Positions 60,306 through 64,000 of a stretch of 64,000 bases of DNA are shown here, piece by piece. The translations under genes and the position numbers were made by a program. Within the stretch, counting starts at the first letter, position 1; the number at the start of each line of letters is the position of its first letter. Source of the stretch: Streptomyces albogriseolus (lineage in GTDB: Bacteria; Actinomycetota; Actinomycetes; Streptomycetales; Streptomycetaceae); assembly GCA_014650475.1 (NCBI GenBank), contig BMVA01000002.1:558001-622000 (forward strand), written 5' to 3'. The notes under the pieces are model-generated. The model was not told where the DNA came from. It saw only the letters and a program-made list of their open reading frames with translations, and searched no databases.

Positions 60306-61523
60306 ATGACCTCGAACGAGCGTGTGGTGGTGATCGGCTCCGGCCTCGCGGGCGTACGTCTCGCCCGGCGGCTCGGCGAGCTGGGCACGCCCGTGACGCT
60401 GATCGGCGAGGAGGAGCACCCGCCGTACAACCGGGTGCTGCTCGCCGAGGTGCTCGCCGGGCGCTACCGGCCCGAGGTGATCGCCCTGCCCGCCCCCGCG
60501 GAGCTGGTCCGCGCCCGGGTCACCGGTATCGACCGGGACCGGCGGACGGCCGTCTGCGCGGACGGCTCGGAGATCTCCTACGGGCGGCTGGTGCTGGCCA
60601 CCGGCTCCAACCCCGTCCTGCCGCCGCTGCGCGGCCTGTTCACCGAGGACCGCGAGCTGCCCCGGGGCGTGCACGCGTTCCGCACCCTGGACGACTGCCT
60701 GGGCCTGTCCGCCGAGGTGCGGCCGGGCGTGCGGGCGGTGGTGATCGGCGGCGGGCTGCTCGGCGTGTCCGCGGCCCGCGCGCTGGCCGTGCGCGGCGCG
60801 CAGGTGGTCCTCGCCCAGCAGTCCGAGCGGCTGATGGAGCGCCAGCTCGACCCGGCCGCCTCCGCACTGGTCCTGCGCCATCTGACCGGGCTCGGCGTGG
60901 AGGTGCACACCGAGTGCCGGGTGCGGGACGTGCGCTGCGTCGGCGGCGCGGTCCGCTCGGTGGAGATGGCCGACGGCTACGCCCTGGACGCCGACCTGGT
61001 GGTGCTGGCCTGCGGGGTGCACCCGAGGGTGTCCCTCGCCCAGGCCGCAGGGCTCGACGTGGCCAAGGGCGTCGTCGTCGACGACGAGCTGCGCACCTCC
61101 GACCCGTACATCCACGCGGTCGGCGACTGCGTCCAGCACGCCGGCACCGTCTACGGACTGGCCACGCCCGCCCTGGAGCAGGCCGACGCGCTCGCCGCCC
61201 TGCTCGCCGGGGACACCGCCGCCCGCTACACCGGCACCCGCTCGCTCACCCGGCTCACCCTGACCGGCCCGGACAGCCCCTTCGACCTGGCCGCTTTCGG
61301 CGAGACCGAGGTGCTGCCGGGCGACGACGTGGTGCAGCTCGCCGACGCCACCCGCGGCACCTACCGCAAGGTCGTGGTCCGCGACGACCGCCTGGTCGGC
61401 GGCGTGCTGGTCGGCGAACTCGGCACCGTCGGCGCCCTGGCGCGCGCCTGGGAGGGAGCAGAGCCGCTCCCGTCCGACGGCGGGCCCCTGCTCCACCTGC
61501 TCACCAACGACGGAGGCTCCTGA
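60306..61523 (+). CDS. NirB-like FAD/NAD(P) oxidoreductase (405 aa)
   Basis: A flavoprotein corresponding to the N-terminal half of NirB. FAD motif VVVIGSGLAGVRLARRL (residues 7-23), NAD(P) motif AVVIGGGLLGVSAARAL (near 150) and the second FAD motif TSDPYIHAVGDCV are present. It ends at about 405 residues without the iron-sulfur or siroheme domains. Its ATG has no convincing ribosome site and follows the GlnR-like site, so a leaderless transcript is likely. The stop overlaps the nirB ATG (TGATG). It may be an electron-transfer partner or duplicated reductase module for nitrite reduction. Confidence 0.87.
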   Translation: MTSNERVVVIGSGLAGVRLARRLGELGTPVTLIGEEEHPPYNRVLLAEVLAGRYRPEVIALPAPAELVRARVTGIDRDRRTAVCADGSEISYGRLVLATGSNPVLPPLRGLFTEDRELPRGVHAFRTLDDCLGLSAEVRPGVRAVVIGGGLLGVSAARALAVRGAQVVLAQQSERLMERQLDPAASALVLRHLTGLGVEVHTECRVRDVRCVGGAVRSVEMADGYALDADLVVLACGVHPRVSLAQAAGLDVAKGVVVDDELRTSDPYIHAVGDCVQHAGTVYGLATPALEQADALAALLAGDTAARYTGTRSLTRLTLTGPDSPFDLAAFGETEVLPGDDVVQLADATRGTYRKVVVRDDRLVGGVLVGELGTVGALARAWEGAEPLPSDGGPLLHLLTNDGGS

Positions 61524-64000
61524 TGCCCACGGACACCTCGACCATCGTGCTCGTCGGCCACGGCATGGTCGGCCAGCGCTTCCTGGAGGCGCTCGCCGAG
61601 CGCGGCCTGACCGCCACGCACCGCGTGGTCGTGCTGTGCGAGGAGCCGCGTCCCGCCTACGACCGCGTGCAGCTCACCTCGTACTTCTCCGGGCGGACGC
61701 CCGAGGACCTGTCGCTGACCGACCTGACGTTCCTCGAGGACCACGGCATCGAACTGCACGTCGGCGACCCGGCCGAGCACGTGGACCGCGAGGCGCGCAC
61801 GGTGACCGCCCGCTCGGGTCTGGTCGTCGGCTACGACGTGCTGGTGCTGGCGACCGGCTCCTACCCGTTCGTGCCGCCGGTGCCGAACAAGGACGCCGAG
61901 GGCTGTTTCGTCTACCGCACCATCGAGGACCTGCTCGCCATCGAGGAGTACGCGCGGAGCAGGGCGAAGACCGGTGCGGTGGTCGGCGGCGGCCTGCTCG
62001 GCCTGGAGGCGGCCGGCGCGCTCAAGGGTCTCGGACTCACCTCTCACATCGTGGAGTTCGCGCCGCGGCTGATGCCGGTGCAGGTCGACGAGGGCGGCGG
62101 CGCGGCGCTGCTGCGCACCATCGAGGACATGGGGCTGAGCGTCCACACGGGCGTCGGCACCCAGGAAATCACCGTCGACGAGACCGGCGCCGTCACCGGC
62201 ATGAAGCTGTCCGACGGCTCCGAACTCGCCACCGACATGGTGGTGTTCTCCGCCGGCGTCCGCCCCCGCGACCAGCTCGCCCGCGACTGCGGCCTGGCGG
62301 TGGGCGAGCGCGGCGGCATCTCCGTCGACGAGCAGTGCCGCACGGTCACCGACCCGCACGTGTTCGCGATCGGCGAGTGCGCGCTGGCCGCCGACGGCCG
62401 GGTGTACGGCCTGGTCGCGCCCGGCTACGAGCAGGCGGAGACGGCCGCGGCGACCATCGCCGAGGACGAGGCCGCCTTCACCGGCGCCGACCTGTCCACC
62501 AAGCTGAAGCTGCTCGGCGTGGACGTGGCGTCCTTCGGCGACGCGCACGGCACCGCCGAGGACTGCCTGGACGTCGTCTACTCCGACTCCCGCGCGGGCC
62601 TGTACAAGAAGCTGGTGATCGGCCGGGACGGCACGCTGCTCGGCGGCATCCTGGTCGGCGACGCGGAGGCGTACGGCACGCTGCGGGCGTTCACCGGCTC
62701 GGTGCCGCCGGTCGCGCCGGAGTCGCTGGTGCTGCCCGCCGGTGCGGGGGCCCCGGCCGCGCTCGGCCCGTCGGCGCTGCCCGACGACGCGGTGATCTGC
62801 TCCTGCCACAACGTCACCAAGGGCACGATCCGCGGCGCGGTCACCGACCACAGCTGCACCACCGTGCCCGAGGTGAAGAAGTGCACCAAGGCCGGGACCG
62901 GCTGCGGCAGTTGCGTCAAGGTGCTGGGCCAGCTCCTGGACGCCGAGCTGGAGGCGAACGGCGTCGAGGTCGACAAGGGCCTGTGCGGCTGCTTCTCCCA
63001 GACCCGCGAGGAGCTGTACGAGATCGTCCGCGCCCTGCGCATCGCCTCCCACCGGGAGCTGCTGGACCGCCACGGCCGCGAGGAGGCGCGCGGCGGCGAC
63101 GGCTGCGAGGTGTGCAAGCCGACGGTCGGCTCGATCATCGCGTCCCTGGCGCCCGCCATCGGCGCGAGCACCTACGTGCTGGACGGCGAGCAGGCGGCGC
63201 TCCAGGACACCAACGACCACTTCCTCGCCAACCTGCAGAAGAACGGCTCGTACTCGGTGGTGCCGCGCATCCCCGGCGGGGAGATCGCACCGGAGAAGCT
63301 GATCGTGATCGGCGAGATCGCCCGCGACTTCGGTCTCTACACGAAGATCACCGGCGGCCAGCGGATCGACATGTTCGGCGCGCGGGTCGAGCAGCTGCCG
63401 GTGATCTGGGCCCGGCTGGTCGACGCCGGCTTCGAGTCCGGGCACGCCTACGGCAAGTCGCTGCGCACGGTGAAGTCGTGCGTGGGGCAGACCTGGTGCC
63501 GCTACGGCGTGCAGGACTCGGTGCGGATGGCGATCGACCTGGAGCTGCGCTACCGGGGCCTGCGCTCCCCGCACAAGCTGAAGTCGGCGGTCTCCGGCTG
63601 CCAGCGCGAGTGCGCGGAGGCCCGGTCGAAGGACTTCGGCGTCATCGCCACCGCGGGCGGCTGGAACCTGTACGTCGGCGGCAACGGCGGCGCCACCCCG
63701 CGCCATGCCGACCTGCTGGCGCAGGACCTCTCCGACGCCGAACTGATCCGCCTGATCGACCGGTTCCTGATGTTCTACATCCGCACCGCCGACCGGCTGG
63801 AGCGCACCTCCGCCTGGCTGGAGCGCATCCCCGGCGGCCTGGACCACGTACGGGACGTGGTGGTGCACGACTCGCTGGGCATCTGCGACGAGCTGGAGTC
63901 GCTGATGGCCGCGCACGTCGCGCACTACCGCGACGAGTGGGCCGAGACGATCAACGACCCGGAGAAGCTGGCCCGGTTCGTGTCCTTCGTCAACGCCCCG
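61523..64000 (+). CDS. nirB: Nitrite reductase large subunit (3' end missing)
   Basis: The first 826 codons are present; the gene runs off the right edge with only a short end missing. Domains in order: FAD/NAD reductase (residues 1-390; VLVGHGMVGQRFLEAL, VVGGGLLGLEAAGAL), BFD-type 2Fe-2S part starting with ICSCHN (C426, C428) and KAGTGCGSC, a second cysteine group CGCFSQ and CEVCKP, a ferredoxin-like half, then the siroheme/4Fe-4S domain with C653 and C659 (CVGQTWC) and C693 and C697 (CQREC). It reduces nitrite to ammonium with NAD(P)H. The ATG overlaps the upstream stop. A nirD gene is expected beyond the window. Confidence 0.93.
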   Translation, partial: MPTDTSTIVLVGHGMVGQRFLEALAERGLTATHRVVVLCEEPRPAYDRVQLTSYFSGRTPEDLSLTDLTFLEDHGIELHVGDPAEHVDREARTVTARSGLVVGYDVLVLATGSYPFVPPVPNKDAEGCFVYRTIEDLLAIEEYARSRAKTGAVVGGGLLGLEAAGALKGLGLTSHIVEFAPRLMPVQVDEGGGAALLRTIEDMGLSVHTGVGTQEITVDETGAVTGMKLSDGSELATDMVVFSAGVRPRDQLARDCGLAVGERGGISVDEQCRTVTDPHVFAIGECALAADGRVYGLVAPGYEQAETAAATIAEDEAAFTGADLSTKLKLLGVDVASFGDAHGTAEDCLDVVYSDSRAGLYKKLVIGRDGTLLGGILVGDAEAYGTLRAFTGSVPPVAPESLVLPAGAGAPAALGPSALPDDAVICSCHNVTKGTIRGAVTDHSCTTVPEVKKCTKAGTGCGSCVKVLGQLLDAELEANGVEVDKGLCGCFSQTREELYEIVRALRIASHRELLDRHGREEARGGDGCEVCKPTVGSIIASLAPAIGASTYVLDGEQAALQDTNDHFLANLQKNGSYSVVPRIPGGEIAPEKLIVIGEIARDFGLYTKITGGQRIDMFGARVEQLPVIWARLVDAGFESGHAYGKSLRTVKSCVGQTWCRYGVQDSVRMAIDLELRYRGLRSPHKLKSAVSGCQRECAEARSKDFGVIATAGGWNLYVGGNGGATPRHADLLAQDLSDAELIRLIDRFLMFYIRTADRLERTSAWLERIPGGLDHVRDVVVHDSLGICDELESLMAAHVAHYRDEWAETINDPEKLARFVSFVNAP

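Noticed and set aside
61361-63925. An 854-codon minus-strand open frame opposite nirB
   Set aside because: nirB on the plus strand has all its cysteine motifs; the antisense frame has none and is compositionally odd.

Overview
This window is chromosomal DNA from a Streptomyces-type actinomycete. The evidence is a GC content above 70 percent, strong third-position GC bias, many GTG starts, frequent 4-bp ATGA/GTGA gene overlaps, and actinobacterial families such as Mbl, HrdA, an AftD-like transferase, an assimilatory NasA/NirB pathway and a class F sortase. From memory, the gene order (matB, mbl, hrdA, dnaG, nasA, nirB) resembles the core-arm region of S. coelicolor around SCO2420-SCO2487. No phage, transposon or CRISPR array was seen.

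Layout. (1) 1-6.0 kb: the 5' end of an Mce/Mla-type ABC ATPase gene faces left. Three secreted proteins of unknown role (one DUF6801-like), a PucR-type regulator and a DUF4360 secreted protein follow. (2) 6.3-17.3 kb: carbohydrate and regulatory genes. These are a GH35-like protein that has lost both catalytic glutamates, a GH51 arabinofuranosidase, a three-gene unit (HExxH protein, MAB_1171c-type membrane protein, FAD oxidoreductase), an IclR/SMP-30 pair and a second PucR regulator. (3) 17.3-29.8 kb: a large envelope-type locus. A DUF2613 mini-protein is divergent from DUF3068, GT4 glycosyltransferase, methyltransferase, a 1459-aa AftD-like GT-C transferase, a condensation-domain acyltransferase homologue, a second methyltransferase, a DMT transporter, a Trm112-like protein, an FkbM methyltransferase and an unknown protein. 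Most junctions overlap by 4 bp. This is the best candidate for an undescribed pathway in the window: making, acylating and methylating a surface glycan or glycolipid.

(4) 29.7-37.8 kb: an ATP-grasp ligase, matB with a fused two-half carboxyltransferase, a DUF4157 protein with an ADP-ribosyltransferase-like tail (a predicted contractile-injection cargo), mbl, and a STAS-ANTAR regulator. (5) 37.9-47.5 kb: three tRNA genes, a YtxH-like protein, an FGGY kinase, a heterodimeric ABC exporter pair, sigma factor hrdA and primase dnaG. (6) 47.6-64 kb: a ferredoxin-reductase-like flavoprotein, dgt, a sirohydrochlorin chelatase-like protein, a SanA/YdcF protein, a toxin-antitoxin pair, assimilatory nitrate reductase nasA, a secreted M4 protease, a GGCT-like protein, a class F sortase with a likely partner, a lipoprotein lacking a canonical start, a TauE/SafE permease, and a flavoprotein-nirB operon cut by the right edge.

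Nitrogen assimilation is the clearest functional theme at the right end. nasA and the nirB operon make the nitrate to nitrite to ammonium route, the CbiX-like chelatase could supply siroheme to NirB, and both nasA and the nirB operon carry GlnR-box-like sequences with exact 22-bp periodicity directly before start codons that lack a Shine-Dalgarno site.
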